Of a DNA stretch of 64,000 nt, positions 52,831-60,469 are shown piece after piece. Location of the stretch: the NCBI GenBank assembly GCA_002373505.1, contig DFKE01000017.1:479928-543927 (forward strand). Direction: 5' to 3'. Numbering within the stretch: position 1 is the stretch's first letter; each line of letters starts with the position of its first letter. Below the pieces are notes generated by a model, which was given only the letters and a program-made list of their open reading frames with translations, searched no databases and was not told the origin of the DNA. The DNA comes from Bacteroidales bacterium UBA3653 (GTDB taxonomy: Bacteria; Bacteroidota; Bacteroidia; Bacteroidales; Paludibacteraceae). A program made the position numbers and the translations under genes.

Positions 52831-55821
52831 TTATTCCTTCACGATGGCTTTGTTCTCGAAGCCGTCGATGTACATCTCCAGAGGCTTGTCGAGGCGGACA
52901 TGGCGCACCAAGTCTGTCTCTTCTACTGCCGGCAGGGCATCGAGGACGGACTGGTCATACGCATCCGTCAGGGGGCGTGCCCACGGGTCCACGTTCATAT
53001 AGCCTACATTGAAAGAGGTCATGTTCTGGAAGAAATGGGAACCCTGCGAGGGTTCGATGCGGAAGTTCTCCAGACTGCACTCGGCTATCGCTTTCGCCTC
53101 GCTGATGTCGCTCCACTGGACGGGCACACCGAGCGTGGGAATCTGCGAGCCCCAGCGGCCGTAACCGATAAGCAGATATTGCCGTCCTTCGGTACGCAGG
53201 CGGTTGTTCCACTCGCGGAGAGTAGCCGCCATCTCACGCGTCCGGAGCACGTCGAATGCCTCTTTCTTCAGATAGATGATGTCCGTCACTTCTTCTATCT
53301 TACCCACGCCGAGCGCACTGCCCGAACGCAGGAAAGCACCGGTCTCATTGATACTCCCCCACTCCACTTTGGCAGAGAGCGAGTCCGATGAAATCGGGCG
53401 GATCTGCAATACATGGAAGATCTGCGGCTCGTGCTCCAGATTGACTGCAAACTCAATCTCTACGGGGCATTTGATTTCCTGTTGCGCGATGTCAAGCAGC
53501 GTGCGGATGATCTCTGCCAGCGGGAAGGTGTTGAACTTCAGTTGCGGTGCAAAAGTAACGATACGCGGTCCGTCCGGATAGCACGAATCGACGATACGCA
53601 TGTTCTCGCGGTCGTAGGTCGAGGCGATGAGTTTGAGGCTCTCGAACTGTCCGCAGTCGTGTATCGGAATACGCTCCAGATTGACGGCATCGTCGATGGA
53701 AGTCTTGAATTTCTCCGGGCTGAGCGAGAGCGCAAGCATCGATTGCTGGGTCTCCCGCATTGCCAAATCCACCGTCGAAGTCTGCATCACATTCTTCGGA
53801 TATTTGGGCGAGAAACGCAGCACCTGTTCGCCATCCACCACGGCTTTTCCGAGTCCGTAAGCGATCTTGACAATACCGTCTTCGGGTTTCTCTTTGCCTA
53901 CCGGATAGAAATTGACACTTCGCGCCACGCCGGAGATGACAGGGAAATAGTAGTTCCCTTCCGCCTCACCGCACACTTCCTGCATGACAATCGCCATCTT
54001 CTCTTCGGACGGCAGATTGCCCGTAGAGAGGATGTAGCCACGCGAAGCGGCGAAATAGACGGACGCATAGACCGATTTAATAGCTTTGGTGAGCAGACGG
54101 AGCTGCTGGTCTTCGTTCTCCGTGTGCGGGATCATATAAGTACTATACACGCCCGCGAAAGGCTGATAGTAGTTGTCCTCCAGTTTGCTGGACGAACGGA
54201 TAGCCAGCGGACGTTTGGTAGCACGGATAAAATGGCGCAGGGCTTGCACCAGTTTCGAAGGCAGCGAGGCGGAGACGAACTCCGAGAGCAGTTCCTCGTC
54301 CGTCAGTTCGGCATTGATGACGTATTGCAGACCGTTATCATTGATGAAACGGTCAAAATAATCGGTGGTAATAACCATCGTCCGGGGCACCAGAACACGG
54401 ATATTCTCCCACCGGTCAAAGAGGTCATGTTTCTGCAAAATATGGTTCAGGAACGCGAGTCCGCGCGCCTTTCCCCCCATCGGACCGTCGCCGCAGCGGG
54501 AGAAATAGATCGTGCTGTTATAGGTCTCCGGGTCATATTTCGCCACCACGCCCAGCGCCTGGTTGATACGGTAGTCGTGAATGAGACGGATATTCGTCTG
54601 GCGGATGTTCTCTATGTCTGCGTCGTCCTGAATGGTCAGTTTGTGTACCTCATGCCCGATGGCGAACAGTCCGCGGGCAAAAAGCCATTTAGAGAGGTAG
54701 TTATTGTCGCTCAGACGGCGGAAAGCAGCCGATGAAATCGAAGAGATGATACGTTCAAAGCCCTCCAGATCCGACGCACGCCCTATCTCCTTGCCCGTCC
54801 TCGGATCGACCGCCACGAAATCACCGAAGCCGAACTCGCGCTCGATATAGGCGCTCAGTTCCTGGGTCAGCGTCTTGGATTTCTTGACTACAAACCCCAC
54901 ATTGAGTTTGCGTGCAACCGATTTCATCGACTCCTGCGAGGACTGCATGAGGAACGGCATAGTGGGATTGTCTTCCCGGATCAGCCGGCATAAATCCACG
55001 CCGGCATCGAGTTTCTCTGCCGAGGAGGGTTCGCCTTTGTGCAGCACGAATCCCACATCGGAGATGACACCGATGATGTTCTCCTTGTAGCGGTTGTACA
55101 GCTCGATGGCTTCGTCATAACAGGTTGCCATCAGCACTTTCGGCCGCGCCCTCTTGCGCAGAAGCTGCTGTTTCTCATTCAGCGCGTCGCGGATGGCTAT
55201 CTGATTTTGGTGAAGCACTAATTTATAGAGCAGCGGCAGATACGTAGAGTAATACCGCACGGAGTCCTCGACCAGAAGGATTGCCCGCACGCCCTCGGAG
55301 AGGATGTCGTGCTCGGCGTTCATGCGGTCCTCAATCAGCTTGATAATAGCGATGATGAGGTCGGTGGAGTTGTTCCAGTTGAAGAGGTAGTCGATGTTGG
55401 TCTTGTCCTGCTGCTCCACGCGGCGATAGACCTCTTTGCTGAACGATGAGAGCAGCACGATCGGACAATCCGGCAGCAGCCGTTTGCTCTCCGCCGCAAA
55501 ATCAAACACATCCAACCCTCCCGCGCTATAAACGGTAATAATAAGGTCGAAAGGCTCTTCCTTTGTACTTCGTTCGCCATGCGACACTCTCTCCCCTTGT
55601 GGGGAGAGTTGGAAAGGGGTTATCAATTTCAGCGCTTCGTCTGTCGTTTCCGCCCGCACGATAGACGGCGGATTAGAGAGGTTGAGTTCGGCGTATTCCT
55701 GCGCGATCTGCACGTCTATACGTCCGTCCTCTTCCAGCGCAAAGCTGTCGTAGTTGTTGCACACGAGCAGTATGCGCCTCACGCGCCGCTCCATCAGGGA
55801 TGTGTAAGTGTTGGTATTCAT
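52831..55821 (-). CDS. Receiver-like/PEP synthase-type ATP-grasp fusion protein
   Basis: 996 residues. Residues about 14-165 and 175-330 look like two response-regulator-type domains (RRILLVCNNYDSF, DLIITVYSAGG, PIVLLSSFSKE; then AILLVEDSVRYYSTYLP, GVISDVGFV, MPFLMQSSQE). From about 430 on is a PEP synthase/PPDK-type ATP-grasp domain (GDGPMGGKARGLAFLN, LAIRSSSKLEDNYYQPFAGVYSTY, EIEFAVN, LQIRPIS). No phosphohistidine motif (TSHAA type) and no PEP-binding barrel follow, so it is not a complete PEP synthase. An insert of about 20 residues (SPQGERVSHGERSTKEE) in the first receiver is coded by a G/C palindrome. Upstream lies a 42-bp repeat that overlaps gdhA. Confidence 0.8.
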   Translation of the reverse strand: MNTNTYTSLMERRVRRILLVCNNYDSFALEEDGRIDVQIAQEYAELNLSNPPSIVRAETTDEALKLITPFQLSPQGERVSHGERSTKEEPFDLIITVYSAGGLDVFDFAAESKRLLPDCPIVLLSSFSKEVYRRVEQQDKTNIDYLFNWNNSTDLIIAIIKLIEDRMNAEHDILSEGVRAILLVEDSVRYYSTYLPLLYKLVLHQNQIAIRDALNEKQQLLRKRARPKVLMATCYDEAIELYNRYKENIIGVISDVGFVLHKGEPSSAEKLDAGVDLCRLIREDNPTMPFLMQSSQESMKSVARKLNVGFVVKKSKTLTQELSAYIEREFGFGDFVAVDPRTGKEIGRASDLEGFERIISSISSAAFRRLSDNNYLSKWLFARGLFAIGHEVHKLTIQDDADIENIRQTNIRLIHDYRINQALGVVAKYDPETYNSTIYFSRCGDGPMGGKARGLAFLNHILQKHDLFDRWENIRVLVPRTMVITTDYFDRFINDNGLQYVINAELTDEELLSEFVSASLPSKLVQALRHFIRATKRPLAIRSSSKLEDNYYQPFAGVYSTYMIPHTENEDQQLRLLTKAIKSVYASVYFAASRGYILSTGNLPSEEKMAIVMQEVCGEAEGNYYFPVISGVARSVNFYPVGKEKPEDGIVKIAYGLGKAVVDGEQVLRFSPKYPKNVMQTSTVDLAMRETQQSMLALSLSPEKFKTSIDDAVNLERIPIHDCGQFESLKLIASTYDRENMRIVDSCYPDGPRIVTFAPQLKFNTFPLAEIIRTLLDIAQQEIKCPVEIEFAVNLEHEPQIFHVLQIRPISSDSLSAKVEWGSINETGAFLRSGSALGVGKIEEVTDIIYLKKEAFDVLRTREMAATLREWNNRLRTEGRQYLLIGYGRWGSQIPTLGVPVQWSDISEAKAIAECSLENFRIEPSQGSHFFQNMTSFNVGYMNVDPWARPLTDAYDQSVLDALPAVEETDLVRHVRLDKPLEMYIDGFENKAIVKE
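55589..55621. repeat. Dispersed G/C palindrome, copy 3 (in frame)
   Basis: CTCTCCCC-TTGT-GGGGAGAG (55589-55608) followed by TTGGAAAGGGGTT. On the minus strand it reads AACCCC...CTCTCCCC...GGGGAGAG, the same order as copies 1 and 2. Codes for TPFQLSPQGERV in the receiver-like domain. Confidence 0.7.
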
Positions 55822-55822
55822 C

Positions 55823-55966
55823 TATACTAATCCTTGCTCGAAGACCGAAAACTTTCTCGCAGATTATACTAATCCTTGCTCGAAGGCTGAAGACTTTCTC
55901 GCAGATTATACTAATCCTTGCTCGAAGGCTGAAGACTTTCTCGCAGATTATACTAATCCTTGCTCG
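55823..55966. repeat. 42-bp tandem repeat between gdhA and ATP-grasp gene
   Basis: TATACTAATCCTTGCTCGA starts at 55823, 55865, 55907 and 55949, exactly 42 bp apart, with three full units and a partial fourth. On the minus strand the first unit contains the last codons and TAA stop of gdhA (GAGCAAGGATTAGTATAA). The last one runs into the ATG of the downstream gene. The unit is 14 codons long and stop-free in another frame. Confidence 0.95.
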
Positions 55967-57324
55967 ACCATGGCGTTTGCCACTTTCATGAAGCCGGCGA
56001 TGTTGGCACCCTTGACGTAGTTGATATAGGGTTTGCCGTCGGGTCCGATGTTGTCGGGTTCGGTACCGTATTTGAGGCAGGCAGCGTGAATGTCCGCCAT
56101 GATGGTACGGAGACGGGCGTCCACCTCTTCTGCCGTCCATTTGAGACGCATGGAGTTCTGGGTCATCTCCAAGCCGGAAGTGGCTACGCCGCCGGCATTG
56201 GATGCTTTGCCGGGACTGTAGAGAATCTTGGCGTTCTGGAAGATTGCGATGGCTTCCGGCGTCGAAGGCATGTTCGCGCCCTCGCAGACGCAGAAACAGC
56301 CGTTCGCCATCAGTTTCTCGGCATCGGCTTTCTCTATCTCGTTCTGCGTTGCGCACGGCATGGCGATGTCGCATGGGATAGACCACGGACGCTCGTTCTC
56401 AAAGTATTTCGCCTGCGGATATTTGGTCACGTACTCTTTGATACGTCCGCGACGGACGTTCTTGAGCTCGAAGACATAGTTCAGTTTCTCTTCATTGAGT
56501 CCTTCCTCGTCGTAGATAAATCCGTTGGAATCGGAGAGCGTGAGCACTTTGGCACCCAGACGCATTGCTTTCTGCGCAGCAAACTGCGCTACGTTTCCTG
56601 CACCGGAGATACAAACGCGCTTGCCCTCAAAACTCTCGCCCCGTGTAGCCAACATCGCCTCTGCGAAATAGCAAGCTCCGTAACCCGTTGCCTCGGGACG
56701 CATGAGAGAGCCGCCCCAAGTCTGGCCTTTTCCGGTCAGCGTACCGGTGAACTCGTCACGCAGACGCTTGTACTGACCGAACATATAACCGATCTCTCGT
56801 CCGCCTACGCCGATGTCACCTGCCGGTACGTCTGTGTCAGCCCCTATATGACGCTGGAGTTCGGTCATGAAAGACTGGCAGAAACGCATCACTTCTGCAT
56901 CCGATTTGCCACGCGGCGAGAAGTCCGAACCGCCCTTTGCACCACCCATCGGGAGCGTCGTCAGCGCGTTCTTGAAAGTCTGCTCGAACGCAAGGAACTT
57001 CATGATACTCAGGTTTACAGAGGCATGGAAACGGATACCGCCTTTGTACGGACCGATAGCGCTGTTCATCTGCACGCGGAAACCGCGGTTGATCTGCACT
57101 TCTCCCTGGTCATCCATCCACGGCACGCGGAACATAATCACGCGTTCAGGCTCGACGATACGCTCCATCACTTTCTGCTCGCGCAGATAGGGATACGCCA
57201 TGATCATCGGAGCCACCGACTCCACTACTTCTTTTACTGCCTGGTGAAACTCATTTTCACCCGGGTTCTTAGCGATCAGCTCAGCCATAAAGCTGTCCAC
57301 ATAAGCTTGGGTTTGCTTGTCCAT
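55948..57324 (-). CDS. gdhA: NADP-specific glutamate dehydrogenase
   Basis: Hexameric enzyme for ammonium assimilation, 2-oxoglutarate + NH4+ to glutamate. 458 residues from ATG 57324; upstream in-frame sequence to 57402 covers the promoter and is excluded. Signature GGAKGGSDFSPRGKSD with the catalytic lysine, substrate block YKGGIRFHASVN, the GAGNVAQ Rossmann motif, and the bacterial-type ALTTLPMGG and RPEATGYGACYFAEAM segments. The protein ends EQGLV within the 42-bp repeat. Confidence 0.96.
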   Translation of the reverse strand: MDKQTQAYVDSFMAELIAKNPGENEFHQAVKEVVESVAPMIMAYPYLREQKVMERIVEPERVIMFRVPWMDDQGEVQINRGFRVQMNSAIGPYKGGIRFHASVNLSIMKFLAFEQTFKNALTTLPMGGAKGGSDFSPRGKSDAEVMRFCQSFMTELQRHIGADTDVPAGDIGVGGREIGYMFGQYKRLRDEFTGTLTGKGQTWGGSLMRPEATGYGACYFAEAMLATRGESFEGKRVCISGAGNVAQFAAQKAMRLGAKVLTLSDSNGFIYDEEGLNEEKLNYVFELKNVRRGRIKEYVTKYPQAKYFENERPWSIPCDIAMPCATQNEIEKADAEKLMANGCFCVCEGANMPSTPEAIAIFQNAKILYSPGKASNAGGVATSGLEMTQNSMRLKWTAEEVDARLRTIMADIHAACLKYGTEPDNIGPDGKPYINYVKGANIAGFMKVANAMVEQGLV

Positions 57325-57391
57325 CGTTGTAGTTGTTAGATTTTTAAAACTAATACCTTGTTTTTTTGCCCCTTTACGGCAAAATATGCTG

Positions 57392-57422
57392 CAAAGATAC
57401 ACATTTTTGTTGAAGTATGCAA
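57392..57422 (-). promoter_or_regulatory. Promoter of gdhA
   Basis: Minus strand: TTGCATACTTCA (first base 57422) and TATCTTTG (first base 57399), 23 bp apart. Confidence 0.8.
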
Positions 57423-57495
57423 GCGGTTGATTATTTTTTGCATTTTCCTATATTTTAAACGCGGGTGCAAAAGAGTGCTATCTTACCTTGTTATG

Positions 57496-57550
57496 ACGCA
57501 CTTATCGCGCACTAATAACGCACTTATCACGCACTTATCACGCACTAATT
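57496..57550. repeat. 11-bp tandem array (ACGCACTTATC)
   Basis: Five exact registers: ACGCACTTATC, GCGCACTAATA, ACGCACTTATC, ACGCACTTATC, ACGCACTAATT. In the gdhA-lysS intergenic region. Confidence 0.95.
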
Positions 57551-57570
57551 TTCGCATTTCAAACCCTGTA

Positions 57571-57595
57571 GTATTATATACATAGTATATAATAC
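57571..57595. repeat. AT-rich double palindrome upstream of lysS
   Basis: GTATTATATAC-ATA-GTATATAATAC, perfect 11-bp arms with a 3-bp spacer. Same layout as 26115-26139. Confidence 0.7.
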
Positions 57596-57690
57596 AGAGA
57601 GGTTGTATCAAAAAACAGGAAGCAAGAGCCCGAAAACAGACAGTTTCAGGACAAAAGAACACAAAAAATTCAAGAAAAATTCACGCGCGC

Positions 57691-57721
57691 TTGCGTATGT
57701 CATTTTTTTGTAGTATCTTTG
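57691..57721 (+). promoter_or_regulatory. Promoter of lysS-gpsA-pgi
   Basis: TTGCGTATGTCA at 57691 and TATCTTTG at 57714, 23 bp apart. Confidence 0.8.
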
Positions 57722-57739
57722 CACCGAAATTGCGCAAGT

Positions 57740-57847
57740 ATGCGATTTAACGAACAAGCGCCGGACGAAAAGGCATGCAACAAACGGATGCTGATCAGGC
57801 GCAAAGACCAACAAAGACGCATCGCAAAGACCAACAAAGACGAATAA
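57740..57847 (+). CDS. Possible 35-residue leader peptide of lysS
   Basis: ATG at 57740 opens a 35-codon frame ending in TAA TAA, 16 bp before the lysS start. The product (MRFNEQAPDEKACNKRMLIR...) is rich in Lys, Arg, Gln and Asp. Its second half is coded by a 20-bp sequence duplicated 23 bp apart (57800-57842). No ribosome-binding site is visible and the ATG is only a few bases from the predicted transcript start, so coding is doubtful. Confidence 0.25.
   Translation: MRFNEQAPDEKACNKRMLIRRKDQQRRIAKTNKDE
57800..57842. repeat. 20-bp direct duplication in lysS leader
   Basis: CGCAAAGACCAACAAAGACG at 57800 and 57823. Confidence 0.9.
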
Positions 57848-57862
57848 TAAAACAAACAATAT

Positions 57863-59452
57863 ATGGAAAATTTAAGCGAACAAGAACAAGTACGGCGGCA
57901 GAGTCTGCAAGCCATGCGTGATATGGGCATTGATCCCTACCCTGCAGCCGAGTACGAAGTAACAGGGTATTCAACGGATATCAAGAAGGGGTTTGTGGAT
58001 GAGCCTTCAGCCGTCAGCCCTCAGCCTTCAGGCAAAGAATGGCACACGGGTGACACGGTGCGCATAGCAGGTCGTCTGATGAGCAAACGTATCATGGGAA
58101 AGGCCTCTTTCATCGAGATACAGGACTCCAAAGGACGTATCCAGGTGTATGTCAGCCGCGACGACATTCAGGCACCTGTAGCCGAAGGGTCGGGAACGCC
58201 CGACAGCGGAGAAAAACTCTCAGTGGAGCAGCAGATGTACAACGTGGTATTCAAGAAACTGCTGGATATCGGCGATTTCATCGGTATCGAGGGTTTCGTC
58301 TTCCGTACCCAGATGGGCGAGATAAGCGTTCATGCAAAGAAACTGACGGTTTTGGCTAAATCACTGCGTCCGCTGCCTATTGTGAAATACAAAGACGGCG
58401 TGGCATACGACGGATTCAACGATCCGGAGCAGCGTTACCGCCAGCGTTATGTGGATCTGATTGTCAACGACGGCGTGAAGGACACGTTCCTCAAACGCGC
58501 GACTATTCTAAGGACTATGCGACAGGTATTCGACGAGGCAGGTTACACCGAGGTGGAGACCCCTATCCTGCAACAGATAGCCGGCGGTGCAAGTGCCCGT
58601 CCGTTCATCACCCATCATAACTCGCTGGACGTAGATATGTACCTGCGTATCGCGACGGAGCTGTATCTGAAACGACTGATTGTAGGCGGTTTCGAGGGCG
58701 TGTATGAGATCGGCCGTAACTTCCGCAACGAAGGTATGGACCGCAGCCACAACCCGGAATTCACCTGCATGGAGCTGTACGTACAATACAAAGATTACAA
58801 CTGGATGATGGGCTTCACGGAGCAGTTGCTGGAGAAGATTGCTATCGCCGTGAACGGCACAACGAAAGTCAAAGTGGGCGAGAACGAGATTGATTTCAAG
58901 GCTCCCTACCGCCGTCTGCCTATTCTGGACGCCATCAAAGAGAAGACGGGTCTGGATTTGGCTTCGATGGACGAAGAGGCTATCCGCGCAGAGGCAAAGA
59001 AACTGGGCGTGGAAGACACCGAGCATATGGGCAAAGGCAAGCTGATTGACGAGATCTTCGGCGAGACCTGCGAGGGCACTTTCATTCAGCCGACTTTCAT
59101 TACCGACTACCCGGTAGAGATGAGTCCTCTGACGAAGATGCACCGTTCGAAACCCGGTCTAACCGAGCGATTCGAGCTGATGGTGAACGGCAAAGAGTTA
59201 GCGAACGCCTATTCGGAGCTGAACGATCCGATTGACCAATACAACCGCTTCGTAGAGCAGATGAAGCTTGCCGACAAGGGCGACGACGAAGCAATGGTGA
59301 TCGACCATGACTTCATGCGCGCACTGGAATACGGTATGCCGCCTACTTCCGGTATCGGAATAGGTATAGACCGTCTGGCCATCCTGATGACCGGTCAGCC
59401 GACTATTCAAGAAGTGCTGCTCTTCCCGACGATGAAGCCGGAGGCTAATTGA
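57863..59452 (+). CDS. lysS: Lysyl-tRNA synthetase (class II)
   Basis: Charges tRNA-Lys; 529 residues. OB-fold anticodon-binding domain (AGRLMSKRIMGKASFIEIQDSKGRIQVY), class II core with motif 2 region FRNEGMDRSHNPEFTCMELY and motif 3 GIGIGIDRLAILM. A four-unit heptamer repeat encodes EPSAVSPQPSGKE (residues about 49-60) in the variable stretch before the OB fold. Its stop TGA is part of an AATTGAG array that ends at the gpsA start codon. Confidence 0.97.
   Translation: MENLSEQEQVRRQSLQAMRDMGIDPYPAAEYEVTGYSTDIKKGFVDEPSAVSPQPSGKEWHTGDTVRIAGRLMSKRIMGKASFIEIQDSKGRIQVYVSRDDIQAPVAEGSGTPDSGEKLSVEQQMYNVVFKKLLDIGDFIGIEGFVFRTQMGEISVHAKKLTVLAKSLRPLPIVKYKDGVAYDGFNDPEQRYRQRYVDLIVNDGVKDTFLKRATILRTMRQVFDEAGYTEVETPILQQIAGGASARPFITHHNSLDVDMYLRIATELYLKRLIVGGFEGVYEIGRNFRNEGMDRSHNPEFTCMELYVQYKDYNWMMGFTEQLLEKIAIAVNGTTKVKVGENEIDFKAPYRRLPILDAIKEKTGLDLASMDEEAIRAEAKKLGVEDTEHMGKGKLIDEIFGETCEGTFIQPTFITDYPVEMSPLTKMHRSKPGLTERFELMVNGKELANAYSELNDPIDQYNRFVEQMKLADKGDDEAMVIDHDFMRALEYGMPPTSGIGIGIDRLAILMTGQPTIQEVLLFPTMKPEAN
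58006..58033. repeat. In-frame heptamer array in lysS (TTCAGCC family)
   Basis: TTCAGCC, GTCAGCC, CTCAGCC, TTCAGGC: four exact 7-bp registers. Confidence 0.9.
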
Positions 59453-59478
59453 GAATTGAGAATTGAGAATTGAGAATT
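59447..59478. repeat. Heptamer array (AATTGAG) forming lysS-gpsA junction
   Basis: AATTGAG units from the last lysS codon (AAT, then TGA stop) to the base before the gpsA ATG at 59479; no other spacer sequence exists. Confidence 0.95.
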
Positions 59479-60468
59479 ATGTATCGTAAAATAGCTATTC
59501 TCGGTTCGGGCAGTTGGGCAACGGCATTAGCCAAGATTGTCATGCAGAACCAAGGCGATATCAACTGGTTCATCCGCCGCCAGGAAGTGATAGACGAGTT
59601 TATCTCCACGGGCAAGAACCCTACGTATCTCGGCGCCGCCAGTTTTGACGTGAGCCGGATTCATTTTTCATCGGACATCAACCAGACCGTGGCACAATCA
59701 GACGTGCTGATTCTTGCGATTCCTTCGCCCTATGTGAAACAGTCGCTCAACAAGATCCGCCGTGACATGACTCACAAAGTAGTCATTTCAGCCGTCAAAG
59801 GTATGATTCCCGACGAGAATGTGATTGTGACGGATTATCTGCATGACCGTTTCGGCATCCCGATGGACCAACTGGGCGTGATAGCAGGTCCGTGTCATGC
59901 GGAGGAGATTGCGCTGGAGAGGCTTAGCTACCTCACTATCGGTTGCGAAAACCGCTCAAACGCGGAGATATGGTCCAAACTATTCCAGACCCAATATGTC
60001 CGTACCACTATTTCCAGCGATGTTATCGGTTTGGAATACAGTTCGGTGATGAAAAATATCTACGCTATCGCCGCCGGCATGTGCCAAGCCCTGCATTACG
60101 GCGATAATTTCCAAGCCGTACTGCTGAGCAACGCCATTCAGGAGATCCAGCGTTTCGCAACCGCGATGAGCAATGTCCCCCGCGACATCACCATGAGCGG
60201 CTATCTGGGCGATGTGCTGGTCACCGGCTACTCCCAATTCAGCCGCAACAGGCAGTTCGGTCAGATGCTCGGCCTCGGCTATTCCGTGAAAGCCGCGCAG
60301 ATGGAGATGGAGATGGTGGCAGAAGGATATTACGGCACCAAAGCCATCCACGAGGCGAACCAACGGATGCAGGTAGCCCTGCCCATCGTGGACGCCATGT
60401 ACGAGATACTGTACAACCGCCAGAAAGCGAAACCAATTATCAAGTCATTAACAACAAAATTACAATAA
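59479..60468 (+). CDS. gpsA: Glycerol-3-phosphate dehydrogenase (NAD(P)+)
   Basis: Makes sn-glycerol 3-phosphate from dihydroxyacetone phosphate for phospholipid synthesis; 329 residues from ATG 59479, directly after the heptamer array. NAD motif AILGSGSWATALAKI, the conserved AVKGM segment, GPCHAEEIA, and the catalytic lysine region LEYSSVMKNIYAIAAG. Followed 1 bp later by pgi, so lysS, gpsA and pgi form one operon. Confidence 0.96.
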   Translation: MYRKIAILGSGSWATALAKIVMQNQGDINWFIRRQEVIDEFISTGKNPTYLGAASFDVSRIHFSSDINQTVAQSDVLILAIPSPYVKQSLNKIRRDMTHKVVISAVKGMIPDENVIVTDYLHDRFGIPMDQLGVIAGPCHAEEIALERLSYLTIGCENRSNAEIWSKLFQTQYVRTTISSDVIGLEYSSVMKNIYAIAAGMCQALHYGDNFQAVLLSNAIQEIQRFATAMSNVPRDITMSGYLGDVLVTGYSQFSRNRQFGQMLGLGYSVKAAQMEMEMVAEGYYGTKAIHEANQRMQVALPIVDAMYEILYNRQKAKPIIKSLTTKLQ

Positions 60469-60469
60469 T

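Noticed and set aside
55823..55966. 42-bp repeats as a CRISPR array
   Set aside because: Units are directly adjacent with no unique spacers, and no cas genes are present.
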